In this document: one piece after another, positions 18,536 to 27,055 of the stretch
Position numbering within the stretch: position 1 is the first letter of the stretch
Layout of the letters: each line of letters opens with the position of its first letter
NCBI RefSeq assembly: GCF_037622515.1
Contig: NZ_JBBJCN010000003.1
Coordinates: forward strand, 248,001 to 312,000
Direction: 5' to 3'
Length of the DNA stretch: 64,000 bases
Origin: Paradesertivirga superstes
GTDB lineage: Bacteria > Bacteroidota > Bacteroidia > Sphingobacteriales > Sphingobacteriaceae
Position numbers and translations under genes: made by a program
The notes under the pieces: model-generated
What the model was told of the DNA's origin: nothing
What the model saw: only the letters and a program-made list of their open reading frames with translations
Database searches by the model: none

Positions 18536-18564
18536 AAAAAACCCGCCCCACAGGTGGGTTTTTT
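18536..18564 (+). terminator. intrinsic terminator after the fasciclin gene
   Basis: AAAAAACCCGCC (18536-18547) pairs with GGTGGGTTTTTT (18553-18564) with one G-T pair and a five-base loop. Rho-independent terminator, usable in both directions because of the flanking A and T runs. Confidence 0.88.
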
Positions 18565-18630
18565 CAGTTTAGAATTCGCCAAATCCCAAGCAGAATAAAT
18601 CATCTGAATAAACCATTGAATTATAAACTA

Positions 18631-18638
18631 TACATTTG
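18631..18638 (+). promoter_or_regulatory. candidate -7 promoter element for the PfkB kinase gene
   Basis: TACATTTG fits the Bacteroidota -7 consensus TAnnTTTG and ends only 3 bases before the ATG at 18642. If used, the mRNA would begin at or near the start codon (leaderless). No convincing -33 TTG at standard spacing was found. Confidence 0.45.
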
Positions 18639-18641
18639 TCG

Positions 18642-19523
18642 ATGCAGCAGGTAGTTTGTTTTGGAGAAATATTGTGGGACAATTTCCCAAGCGGAAAAAT
18701 GGCAGGCGGAGCCCCTATGAATGTGGCGTTACATCTTCATAAGCAAGGTACTGGCAGCCGCTTAATCAGTAGCGTGGGCAATGATCAGAACGGAAAGGAT
18801 CTAATCGCATTTCTCGCTGAACATGGCTTATCAACTGAATTTATTCAGCAACATTCAACCCTACCTACAGGGATAGTTGAGGTAAAACTTGACGAAAACG
18901 GGCAAGCCACATACACCATTGTAAAGCCAGTTGCCTGGGATGAAATTGTTTATCATGAAAACTTAACCTCATTGATCAAAACCGCAGATGCCTTAGTGTT
19001 TGGAAGTCTGGCCTGCAGAAGCGAAATAAGTTACCACACATTAATGAAACTAATTGAGACTAGTAAAGTCTCAATTTTCGATATGAATTTGCGCCCTCCG
19101 CATTTCAACATGAGTATCCTGGAGAATTTAATGAACAAAAGTACTATTCTGAAAGTAAACGAACATGAACTGGAATATCTTACAACTCATTTGTCGCTTG
19201 CAACAGAAGACATTGAAAAACAATTAAGTAAACTAAGTAGTATTACCCAAACTTCGACCATTTGCGTAACACTGGGTGATAAAGGGGCCTGTATTTTTCA
19301 TGAAGGAGAGTTTTATACTCATCCTGGTTTCTCAATAAAAGTGGCCGATACTGTAGGCGCGGGAGATTCATTCTTGGCTGCCTTTATCAATGGCTACTTA
19401 CAAAACACGCCAATGCAGCAAACATTAAGCCGGGCCTGTGCCGCGGGGGCCTTAGTTGCTTCAAGACATGGCGCCAATCCACCGTATACTATTGATGAAA
19501 TAGCTGAGTTCATCAATTTTTAA
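18642..19523 (+). CDS. PfkB-family sugar kinase (fructokinase-like)
   Basis: 293 residues from the ATG at 18642; a TTG two codons earlier overlaps the putative promoter and is unlikely. Family signatures are both present: the N-terminal glycine-rich GEILWD...GGAPMNVALHL and the C-terminal DTVGAGDSFLAAF with the catalytic Asp. GEILWD with GGAP is typical of fructokinases, so ATP-dependent phosphorylation of fructose to fructose-6-phosphate is likely; Pgi at 58.8 kb would use that product. Other sugars cannot be excluded. The coding sequence holds a perfect 10 bp inverted repeat (19052-19076). Confidence 0.82.
   Translation: MQQVVCFGEILWDNFPSGKMAGGAPMNVALHLHKQGTGSRLISSVGNDQNGKDLIAFLAEHGLSTEFIQQHSTLPTGIVEVKLDENGQATYTIVKPVAWDEIVYHENLTSLIKTADALVFGSLACRSEISYHTLMKLIETSKVSIFDMNLRPPHFNMSILENLMNKSTILKVNEHELEYLTTHLSLATEDIEKQLSKLSSITQTSTICVTLGDKGACIFHEGEFYTHPGFSIKVADTVGAGDSFLAAFINGYLQNTPMQQTLSRACAAGALVASRHGANPPYTIDEIAEFINF
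19052..19076 (+). repeat. terminator-like inverted repeat inside the PfkB gene
   Basis: AATTGAGACT (19052-19061) pairs perfectly with AGTCTCAATT (19067-19076) across a five-base loop, and TTTT overlaps the 3' edge. It lies in the coding frame (residues LIETSKVSIF). It may be chance or may cause pausing. Confidence 0.5.
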
Positions 19524-19600
19524 TTTTACAAACTTATAACATCCCCTGCAATACAAACTTTTAAATTCGTTATAACATATATCAATAGAAAGGGCGAATC

Positions 19601-20698
19601 ATGCGGGGACACTCATTTTCAAAATATCTACCAAATGAGCTTCCAAAAGGAGGGTTTGAGGAGCTATTGAAATTATTTCTTGAGCTACTAAATTATACAT
19701 CCGGCGATGCTAACGAAGCACTTACCTGGATGAATGAATTAGACAAGCAATATAATCTTACCAGCGATGAATATGGAATGGGAGATTTTATTGATGATCT
19801 GAAGAACAAAGGGTATTTAGATGCAGCCGATACTAAGGGCGGGTTTAAAATTACAGGAAAAACCGAGCAAAGCATTAGAAAATCAGCTCTGGAAGAAATA
19901 TTCGGAAAACTTAAGAAGTCGGGTAAAGGAAATCATAACACGAATATCTCTGGAATTGGAGAAGAAAAAAATGCCGACAGGCGTGAGTTTCAGTTCGGCG
20001 ACAGCCTTGATCAGATAGACATGACCGCGTCTATACATAATGCTCAGGTTAATCATGGCATAGGCGATTTTACTCTTACTGAACGCGATCTGGAAGTTGA
20101 AGAAAAGGATTATAAATCAATTTCTTCAACTGTATTAATGATAGACATATCGCATTCCATGATTTTATATGGTGAGGACAGAATAACTCCCGCAAAGAAA
20201 GTTGCCATGGCACTCGCCGAATTAATCAAAACCAAATATCCTAAAGACACACTGGACATTGTAGTGTTTGGAAACGATGCCTGGCCGATAACATTGAAAG
20301 AACTGCCTTATTTACAGGTAGGTCCTTATCATACCAATACTTACGCCGGACTGGAGTTAGCTGCCGATATACTACGAAGAAGAAAAACGCATAACAAACA
20401 GATTTTTATGATTACCGACGGGAAACCCACCTGTCTGAAAGAGGGTAATAAATATTATAAAAACAGCATTGGCCTTGACCGAAAGGTGGTGAATAAAACA
20501 CTTAACAAGGCGGCAGAATGTAAACGTTTAAATATTCCAATAACTACGTTTATGATTGCTAAAGATCCTTACCTGCAACAATTTGTTCGTAAGTTCACCG
20601 AAATAAATGGCGGTAAAGCATTTTACAGCTCGCTTAAAGGATTAGGCGAATATATATTTGAAGATTACATCAGAAACAGAAGAAAAACAGTAAGATAA
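19601..20698 (+). CDS. von Willebrand factor A domain protein
   Basis: 365 residues, no signal peptide. The first 170 residues are a helical region without a name I recognise; the VWA domain follows with a complete MIDAS set, DISHS at about 182, a Thr in YHTNTYAGL, and ITDGKPT. VWA proteins encoded beside MoxR-type ATPases act as metal-dependent adaptors in chaperone-like complexes. The MoxR-type gene begins 70 bp downstream on the same strand, so the two very likely work together in the cytoplasm. The client is unknown. Confidence 0.85.
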   Translation: MRGHSFSKYLPNELPKGGFEELLKLFLELLNYTSGDANEALTWMNELDKQYNLTSDEYGMGDFIDDLKNKGYLDAADTKGGFKITGKTEQSIRKSALEEIFGKLKKSGKGNHNTNISGIGEEKNADRREFQFGDSLDQIDMTASIHNAQVNHGIGDFTLTERDLEVEEKDYKSISSTVLMIDISHSMILYGEDRITPAKKVAMALAELIKTKYPKDTLDIVVFGNDAWPITLKELPYLQVGPYHTNTYAGLELAADILRRRKTHNKQIFMITDGKPTCLKEGNKYYKNSIGLDRKVVNKTLNKAAECKRLNIPITTFMIAKDPYLQQFVRKFTEINGGKAFYSSLKGLGEYIFEDYIRNRRKTVR

Positions 20699-20768
20699 AA
20701 ACCAGGCATGCCACATTAAATATGGCATCGGCCAATGAATTACTGATCTCGGATCTCTCTACAGAAAA

Positions 20769-22271
20769 ATGAAGCAACACGAAATAAAAACCTTAGGTGA
20801 ACTAAAAAAATCAGGTTATCAATCCCGTTCCATTAAGCAGGAATTAAGAGATAATCTGATCAAACAGCTAAAAAACAAAGAAGTTGGATTTGAAGGCATA
20901 ATCGGTTATGAGGATACGGTTATTCCTGATTTGCAAACAGCCATTTTATCACAACATAATATATTGCTGTTAGGCTTACGCGGACAAGCAAAAACTCGCA
21001 TTGCAAGGCTAATGGTAAATTTACTGGATGAATATATTCCCTATGTGTACGATTCGGAATTATATGATGATCCTCTGAATCCAATTTCATGGTTTGCACG
21101 CGAGCAACTGGAGAAGCATGGCGATGACACACCCATTGCATGGTTGCACCGCGATGAACGTTATACCGAAAAACTAGCAACTCCCGATGTAACGGTAGCA
21201 GATTTAATAGGCGATGTAGATCCGATTAAAGCAGCTTCCTTAAAACTTCATTATTCTGATGAACGGGTTATTCATTATGGATTGATCCCCCGGGCGCACC
21301 GCAGTATATTTGTAATTAATGAGCTTCCTGATTTACAGGCAAGAATTCAGGTGGCATTATTCAATATACTCCAGGAAAAAGACATACAAATACGCGGTTT
21401 TAAACTACGTCTTCCACTCGATGTTCAATTTGTATTTACGGCAAATCCTGAAGATTACACTAACCGGGGATCGATTGTAACCCCATTGAAAGATCGTATC
21501 GAAAGCCAGATATTAACTCATTACCCCAGAAGCGTGGAGATTTCCCGCAAAATCACTCAGCAGGAAGCAAGACTTACTGAAGAGCAGATAATAAGCGTCG
21601 AGTCGGATGGCCTGGTTAAGGACCTTATCGAACAAATCGCCTTTGAGGCGAGAAACTCTGAATATATTGATAAAAAATCCGGAGTATCCGCAAGATTAAC
21701 CATTACAGCCTACGAAAACCTCATCAGTACTGCTGAGCGCAGAATGCTGATAAACAACGAAGAAAGAACCTTTGTCAGGATATCCGATTTTCTTGGAGTA
21801 ATTCCGGCAATAACCGGTAAAATTGAGCTTGTATATGAAGGCGAGCAGGAGGGTCCGGCTAAAGTTGCAAACATTCTGGTAGGTAAAGCGATCAAATCCC
21901 TGATGTCTCAGTATTTCCCCGACCCTGAAAAACTAAAACGATCAAAAACAACAAGTCCATATACCGAAATAACAGGTTGGTTTGGTATGGGTAATAGTAT
22001 AAGTATTGTAGATGATCTTTCTGAAACAGAATACAGCAGCATCTTAAACTCTGTTCCCGGCCTACGCGATTTGGTCAAACTGTTTCATCCAACATTAATC
22101 AACTCCCAGCAATTACTTTTAATGGAATTTTTATTGCATGGTCTTTCAGAGTTCTCACAGGTCAGCAAATCATACCTTGATAATGGTTATGCGTTTAAAG
22201 ACATGCTCGGCAGTTTATTTAATGCCAAATTCGATGAAGATGATGATGACGATGATTTCGACAATCGCTAA
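20769..22271 (+). CDS. MoxR / magnesium-chelatase-type AAA+ ATPase
   Basis: 500 residues. Walker A is GLRGQAKT at about 67-74; the Walker B region reads IFVINELPDL (Asn at the usual Asp place, which I recall as normal for this subfamily). The sensor region FTANPEDYTNRGSIVTPLKDR is well conserved, and the tail ends in a run of acidic residues (EDDDDDDFDNR). The family is often labelled sigma-54-interacting or ChlI-like, but no enhancer-binding or chelatase partner is nearby. Its true partner is the VWA protein just upstream. Confidence 0.85.
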   Translation: MKQHEIKTLGELKKSGYQSRSIKQELRDNLIKQLKNKEVGFEGIIGYEDTVIPDLQTAILSQHNILLLGLRGQAKTRIARLMVNLLDEYIPYVYDSELYDDPLNPISWFAREQLEKHGDDTPIAWLHRDERYTEKLATPDVTVADLIGDVDPIKAASLKLHYSDERVIHYGLIPRAHRSIFVINELPDLQARIQVALFNILQEKDIQIRGFKLRLPLDVQFVFTANPEDYTNRGSIVTPLKDRIESQILTHYPRSVEISRKITQQEARLTEEQIISVESDGLVKDLIEQIAFEARNSEYIDKKSGVSARLTITAYENLISTAERRMLINNEERTFVRISDFLGVIPAITGKIELVYEGEQEGPAKVANILVGKAIKSLMSQYFPDPEKLKRSKTTSPYTEITGWFGMGNSISIVDDLSETEYSSILNSVPGLRDLVKLFHPTLINSQQLLLMEFLLHGLSEFSQVSKSYLDNGYAFKDMLGSLFNAKFDEDDDDDDFDNR

Positions 22272-22348
22272 CCATCATATTTTTAAACATCTTCGTTAAA
22301 GAATTTGCCAGATCAAATTCCAATTTCAACATTCGTTAAAAACATTGC

Positions 22349-23596
22349 ATGTCCGACAGGTTAATTCCATTACTAATCATTAGTGTCTTACTTCTAATTA
22401 TAGACTGGTATATTTTCAAGGCACTTCTGTCTTTGAAAATAAAAGCCATAGAAAAAAGAAGGAACACGTTTAGCTATTTATATTGGGGATACAGCGTTCT
22501 CCTTATCCTGGGAGTTTTCCTGGGAGTATATTTAAATATAAAACTTACGGCAAGGGCCATAATATTGGTGGCATTTTTCCTGACTTTTGTAACTAAATTT
22601 TTCTTTTTACCTTTTCTTTTTATTGATGATATAAGAAGAGCTTTTATTTGGTTAACACGGAAACAAGCAAAAGAAAATCCTCTGGATCTTCCTTCAGATG
22701 ACAATAAAATCCCCCGCTCAGAATTTATTGTTAAGTCAGGTTTACTGGTTGCTGCAATTCCTCTTGCCTCTTTAAGCTGGGGCATTGCTTCGGGTGCATA
22801 CGACTATCAATTGACGAGAAGAAAACTGTATCTGAAGAACCTGCCGAAAGCTTTCCACGGGCTTAAGCTGGCGCAGATCTCTGATATACATTCGGGCAGC
22901 TTTTACAATAAAAAGGCTGTGTTGGGGGGGGTTGAGATGGTGCTTTCCGAAAAACCTGACCTGATTTTATTTACCGGTGACCTGGTAAATAATCTGGCTT
23001 CCGAAATGAAAGAATATCAGGACATATTTTCTAAAATCAAAGCCCCTCTAGGAGTGTATTCCGTTCTTGGGAATCATGATTATGGAGACTATTACTTTGG
23101 CAAAGAGCCGTCAGCAGCAAAAGCAAAAAACCTGGAAGTAGTAAAAAGCATTCATGGGCTTATGGGCTGGGATCTGTTGTTAGATGAACATCGAAAGATA
23201 AAAGTAGATAATGAAGAAATAGGAATTCTTGGCTGCCAAAACTGGGGGGCTGGCCGCTTTATTCAAAAAGGCAATTTAGAAAAAACACTTTGGGGTACTG
23301 ATGAGCTTCCTGTAAAACTTCTCATGTCTCACGACCCATCTCACTGGCGGGCCCAGGTTCTGCAACATCCTGACATAGATGTTATGTTTAGCGGACACAC
23401 ACATGGAATGCAGTTTGGTGTAAAGACGAAGGAATTTCAATGGAGCCCGGTTGAGTACATCTATAAAGAATGGGCCGGTTTGTATACAGAAAAAGAGCAG
23501 CAACTTTACGTAAATGTTGGATATGGTTTTTTAGGGTATCCTGGAAGGGTTGGAATTCTACCTGAAATTACGATATTTGAGTTGCATCGAACCTAA
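22349..23596 (+). CDS. membrane-anchored metallophosphoesterase
   Basis: 415 residues. Three or four N-terminal hydrophobic segments (within residues 1-150) precede a calcineurin-like phosphoesterase domain. Metal-binding motifs appear in order: SDIHSG, FTGDLVNN, GNHDYG and SGHTHGMQFG. This layout matches YkuE/YaeI-type phosphodiesterases, some of which cleave UDP-diacylglucosamine or related lipids; the substrate here is not known. It follows the MoxR gene by 77 bp and precedes the UbiA-like gene by 23 bp. Confidence 0.85.
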   Translation: MSDRLIPLLIISVLLLIIDWYIFKALLSLKIKAIEKRRNTFSYLYWGYSVLLILGVFLGVYLNIKLTARAIILVAFFLTFVTKFFFLPFLFIDDIRRAFIWLTRKQAKENPLDLPSDDNKIPRSEFIVKSGLLVAAIPLASLSWGIASGAYDYQLTRRKLYLKNLPKAFHGLKLAQISDIHSGSFYNKKAVLGGVEMVLSEKPDLILFTGDLVNNLASEMKEYQDIFSKIKAPLGVYSVLGNHDYGDYYFGKEPSAAKAKNLEVVKSIHGLMGWDLLLDEHRKIKVDNEEIGILGCQNWGAGRFIQKGNLEKTLWGTDELPVKLLMSHDPSHWRAQVLQHPDIDVMFSGHTHGMQFGVKTKEFQWSPVEYIYKEWAGLYTEKEQQLYVNVGYGFLGYPGRVGILPEITIFELHRT

Positions 23597-23619
23597 GTCT
23601 CTTGTAAACAAAAACTTGC

Positions 23620-24525
23620 ATGCCGGAAAGCCATTCGAGAATATTAAAAAACACATTTAGTCAGGCACTTGACTTCCTGCTTTTCAGCAACATTTTTATT
23701 GCCCTTTGTGCTGTAGCTCAGGCAAAGGTTACGTATCACTTACTAGGTGCGGAATGCGATAAGCATGTATTAGGCATTTTATTTTTTTCAACAATTGCGC
23801 TGTATAACTTCAGCACGTTTATGTCCAAACCGGCGCAACCCCAAAAGTCACCATTCAGAAGGGTACGCTGGGTTTATGGAAACTACCGCTTAATAATTAC
23901 CCTTACGCTGATCGCTATAATTTCTTTAATAGTCCTGACCCTGTTTTTATCCGCGGCTTCTCAGGTATTACTGTTATTTCTTGGAGTTATTGCTATCTCA
24001 TATAACCTTCCATTATTCAGCATTGGCGACAAAAGGTTTGGCCTGCGAAACGTTCCCGGATTAAAGCTCTTTCTTATCGCTCTCATATGGTCATTAAGTT
24101 GTGTGCTTTTACCCATTGTAGAACTGGGAAACAACCAGTCTGTAATGATATCCGCAAATGACACCATACTTCTTATTGCCAAACGTTTCCTGCTTATTGC
24201 GGCCATTACCGTTCCTTTTGATATCCGGGATTTATTTCAGGATAAAAGCTACGACCTTAAAACAATTCCGGTTATTCTCGGAGAGAGAAAATCCTATTTG
24301 GTTTGCCAGATACTCCTGGCTGCTTATTTAACTTTATTGTTTTTATTTACCAGGCAATTTAACGCAGATTTCTTTGCGCTTACTCTTACTATTTTCCTGA
24401 CGGGATGGTTAATCTTTAAATCGGAATGGAAGAAAAATGAATACTATTACTTCCTGTATCTCGACGGAATAATGATATTGCAATTTCTAATGCTTTATTT
24501 ATTTAGTCTGCCTAATCAGTACTAA
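23620..24525 (+). CDS. UbiA-like multi-pass membrane protein
   Basis: 301 residues with about eight or nine hydrophobic helices. The segment FDIRDLFQDKSYDLKTIPVILG is the second Asp-rich motif of UbiA prenyltransferases. The first motif (NxxxDxxxD, between helices 2 and 3) is not seen; that place reads YNFSTFMSKP. It may therefore be a divergent prenyltransferase or a non-catalytic relative. It lies 23 bp after the phosphoesterase gene, so it is probably co-transcribed, and ends before a strong bidirectional terminator. Confidence 0.65.
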   Translation: MPESHSRILKNTFSQALDFLLFSNIFIALCAVAQAKVTYHLLGAECDKHVLGILFFSTIALYNFSTFMSKPAQPQKSPFRRVRWVYGNYRLIITLTLIAIISLIVLTLFLSAASQVLLLFLGVIAISYNLPLFSIGDKRFGLRNVPGLKLFLIALIWSLSCVLLPIVELGNNQSVMISANDTILLIAKRFLLIAAITVPFDIRDLFQDKSYDLKTIPVILGERKSYLVCQILLAAYLTLLFLFTRQFNADFFALTLTIFLTGWLIFKSEWKKNEYYYFLYLDGIMILQFLMLYLFSLPNQY

Positions 24526-24639
24526 ATTCCTTGGAGTGCTCGGTTGAAATTCAAATGCATCGCCGGGCGATCTTTATCCTGCTTACTCGTTGTAGGCAAA
24601 CCCCAATACATACCTGCTTATCCGAATCCATTTATATGT

Positions 24640-24672
24640 CAAAACCCCGCGTTTTTTCAACGCGGGGTTTTG
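24640..24672. terminator. bidirectional intrinsic terminator
   Basis: CAAAACCCCGCGTT (24640-24653) pairs perfectly with AACGCGGGGTTTTG (24659-24672), leaving a five-base loop. The A and T runs serve both converging genes, the UbiA-like gene and the response regulator. Confidence 0.9.
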
Positions 24673-24686
24673 CACTGGATATTTTT

Positions 24687-25373
24687 TTAACAAACAAACT
24701 TATATCCTATCCCTCTGACAGTTTGCAAATATCCCGGAGAATCTGGATTATCTTCTATCTTTTTGCGCAATCTTACGATATGCATGTCCAGGGTCCGGGT
24801 GTTAACATCCGAATTATATCCCCAAACAACCATCATCAATTCGTCACGATGAATTACTTTATTTGCATTTTTAAGAAAATAGAGCAGTATTCTATTCTCC
24901 AAAATGGTGAGTTCAATCTTTTTGCCCGCTTTTAAAAGAGAGTGAGTATTGGGATGATGCTCCATATTTCCGAACCGGTGCATTTCGGTTTTTTCATTAT
25001 TAATAACAAATTTCACCTTGTTTTCAATCAGAGCAACCAAAACATCCATATTAAAAGGCTTGGTCACATAATCGGACACCCCAAAGTTGTAAGCGTTAAT
25101 CTTATCAACATCCTGAGCTTTTGCAGTCATCATAATAATAACACCTTCGAATCCCTTATCTCTTACGTTTTTACAAACTTCAGACCCCTCCTTTGATGGT
25201 AGCATCCAATCAAGCAGAACAATATCCGGATTCTCTTTTAAAATTATTCCTTCCGCTTCATCACCATTAGAAGCCTCGAACACGATATATCCCTCAGCCT
25301 GTAAACGATGAGAAACCAGGAAACGAAGATTTTCGTCATCCTCAACAATAGCAACTTTTATGTCTATATTCAT
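24687..25373 (-). CDS. OmpR-family response regulator (RprY-like)
   Basis: 228 residues. The receiver domain has the acidic pair ED(D) at 11-13, the phospho-acceptor D55 in VLLDWMLP and the conserved Lys in YVTKPF. The C-terminal winged helix (about 130-228) ends with the family block RTLDMHIVRLRKKIE...TVRGIGYKF. It binds DNA when phosphorylated by the sensor kinase encoded 3 bp upstream. The pair resembles RprX/RprY of Bacteroides. Targets are not visible here. Confidence 0.92.
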   Translation of the reverse strand: MNIDIKVAIVEDDENLRFLVSHRLQAEGYIVFEASNGDEAEGIILKENPDIVLLDWMLPSKEGSEVCKNVRDKGFEGVIIMMTAKAQDVDKINAYNFGVSDYVTKPFNMDVLVALIENKVKFVINNEKTEMHRFGNMEHHPNTHSLLKAGKKIELTILENRILLYFLKNANKVIHRDELMMVVWGYNSDVNTRTLDMHIVRLRKKIEDNPDSPGYLQTVRGIGYKFVC

Positions 25374-25376
25374 ATT

Positions 25377-27047
25377 TTATGGTTCGTATGGTAAAACTAT
25401 AGTAAACTCAGAGCCTATTCCGACTTTACTTTTAACAAAAATATCACCCTTCATAAAGTTAACCAGTTCCTTACAAAACGCCAACCCTAAACCCACGCTT
25501 CCCTGCTGATTGTATTGACTTTGAATTCTGTAGAATTTCCTGAAGATATTTTCCATTTCTTCTTTTGCGATTCCAATTCCCTGATCGGCAAACCTTAGTA
25601 CAATCTTACCCCGTTCTAAAGAAATATCAATATGTAATTCTTTCTGTTTAGGCAATGAATATTTATATGCGTTTTCAATAAGATTTTGAAAAATACTTGA
25701 CATTAAGACCGGGTCGGATCTAAAATTTTCAACCTTACGGATGTTGTAAGTTATCTGATAATCGGGATATTTAATCTGATAGGCATCTATCAGATTCTGA
25801 ACAAACACCTCAAGATTAATATCTTCATTCTTTATTTGAATGGATTGATTTTCTATCTGAGTAAAAGACAAAAGTTTATTCATCAGATCATTCAGCTTAT
25901 CAGCCTCCTCATCCAATATTTTCCCGTATCTGAAACGTTCCTGATCAGAAATTTTGTTCGCACTCCTGATATTATTCCCCGCAATTTTAATTACACTTAA
26001 TGGTGTTTTAAATTCATGTGTGAAATTATTTATAAAATCATACTGTAGCTTAAACATCCTGCTGTTGATATTCAGATTGCGATAAATTAAATAGGCGATG
26101 AAACCTAAAATACCATAAATAATTAATATTGAAAAAGCAACAGGCATAAACCGTCTGGTGATTTCCCTGGATAAAAAGCTTCTGGAAGAGCTGAAAAATA
26201 ATTTATAATCGGCAAATGCACCAGAAAGTGCTAAATCGGTATTCATTAAATCGGGATCTGTATCTACCGATTCAAAAACTATGGGCTGAATGTTTATTTC
26301 CTGGTAAAGTTCCGGATGATTGTTCTTTATGCTTAATTTATATGGATTTAGCCGAAATGACAGAATGTCCTGTTCATAGATTGGTGAAGGGCCCTGATCT
26401 TTATTTATTAAATCCCGAAAAATCTGCAATTCTTCATTCCGGGGATTATTCATGAAAGTTATCCGGTTATGAGTTATATTATAATAAACTTCAAATAAGT
26501 TGTTCTCGGAAAGACTTTTAGTGGTATCAATGGTTTCTACATAAGCGGAAAATTTTGACGCCATACGGTTAAATTCATCCATAGCCCGGTTAGAGGGTAT
26601 TTTATCCGGACTTTTATATAACAGTACGGAATCTGCGGGGACGTCTCGTCCTAACTGATAAACGGCTTTTGGAACAATTGAGAAGTTATTTATTCTAAAT
26701 GCATTTGGAATAGAATGATTGCTTACCTGGGTGTCAAAAAAGATAATCCGGCTAACAAAGGGATATTTTCTTAAGACTGTATCGGAATACTTTACTACTG
26801 AAGCTGAGTCAAGATACCCTTGATAAAAAGAAATTTCAGGAATTTTATTTAGAAAAAAATCATTATAGGGCTTAACTGTTTCTTCGAGAACAGAAATCTT
26901 TTGGGTGTTAAACTCATTTTCAACATACTTTTCAGTGAAATTCCGCGCAAGCACCAGAGCGATTATTAGCGAAATAGTAATAAGAACTAAAAAACTGGCA
27001 TTAAGGAGATGATTTTTACGGTAATAATATGCCTTAAAACTTCCCAT
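25377..27047 (-). CDS. sensor histidine kinase (RprX-like)
   Basis: 556 residues. Two membrane helices (about 13-35 and 300-325) enclose a periplasmic sensor region of some 265 residues with no domain I recognise. The HisKA box is FTHEFKTPLSVIK with the phospho-His; the ATPase domain shows NLIENAYKYS (N box), ADQGIGI (G1) and GSVGLGLAFCKELV (G2). It is 3 bp upstream of its response regulator and 8 bp downstream of the inactive S9-peptidase-like gene, so all three are likely one transcript. Confidence 0.92.
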   Translation of the reverse strand: MGSFKAYYYRKNHLLNASFLVLITISLIIALVLARNFTEKYVENEFNTQKISVLEETVKPYNDFFLNKIPEISFYQGYLDSASVVKYSDTVLRKYPFVSRIIFFDTQVSNHSIPNAFRINNFSIVPKAVYQLGRDVPADSVLLYKSPDKIPSNRAMDEFNRMASKFSAYVETIDTTKSLSENNLFEVYYNITHNRITFMNNPRNEELQIFRDLINKDQGPSPIYEQDILSFRLNPYKLSIKNNHPELYQEINIQPIVFESVDTDPDLMNTDLALSGAFADYKLFFSSSRSFLSREITRRFMPVAFSILIIYGILGFIAYLIYRNLNINSRMFKLQYDFINNFTHEFKTPLSVIKIAGNNIRSANKISDQERFRYGKILDEEADKLNDLMNKLLSFTQIENQSIQIKNEDINLEVFVQNLIDAYQIKYPDYQITYNIRKVENFRSDPVLMSSIFQNLIENAYKYSLPKQKELHIDISLERGKIVLRFADQGIGIAKEEMENIFRKFYRIQSQYNQQGSVGLGLAFCKELVNFMKGDIFVKSKVGIGSEFTIVLPYEP

Positions 27048-27055
27048 ACGGCTAA

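Noticed and set aside
20708..20728. ATGCCA/TGGCAT hairpin between the VWA and MoxR genes
   Set aside because: Six base pairs with no T run; likely chance.
20769..22271. Walker B of the MoxR-type ATPase as inactivated (Asn in place of Asp)
   Set aside because: I recall INELPDL as the normal form in this subfamily, so it is not evidence of loss of function.
24531..24935. 134-residue open frame on the plus strand
   Set aside because: It runs over the terminator and antisense to the response regulator gene; its composition is not protein-like.
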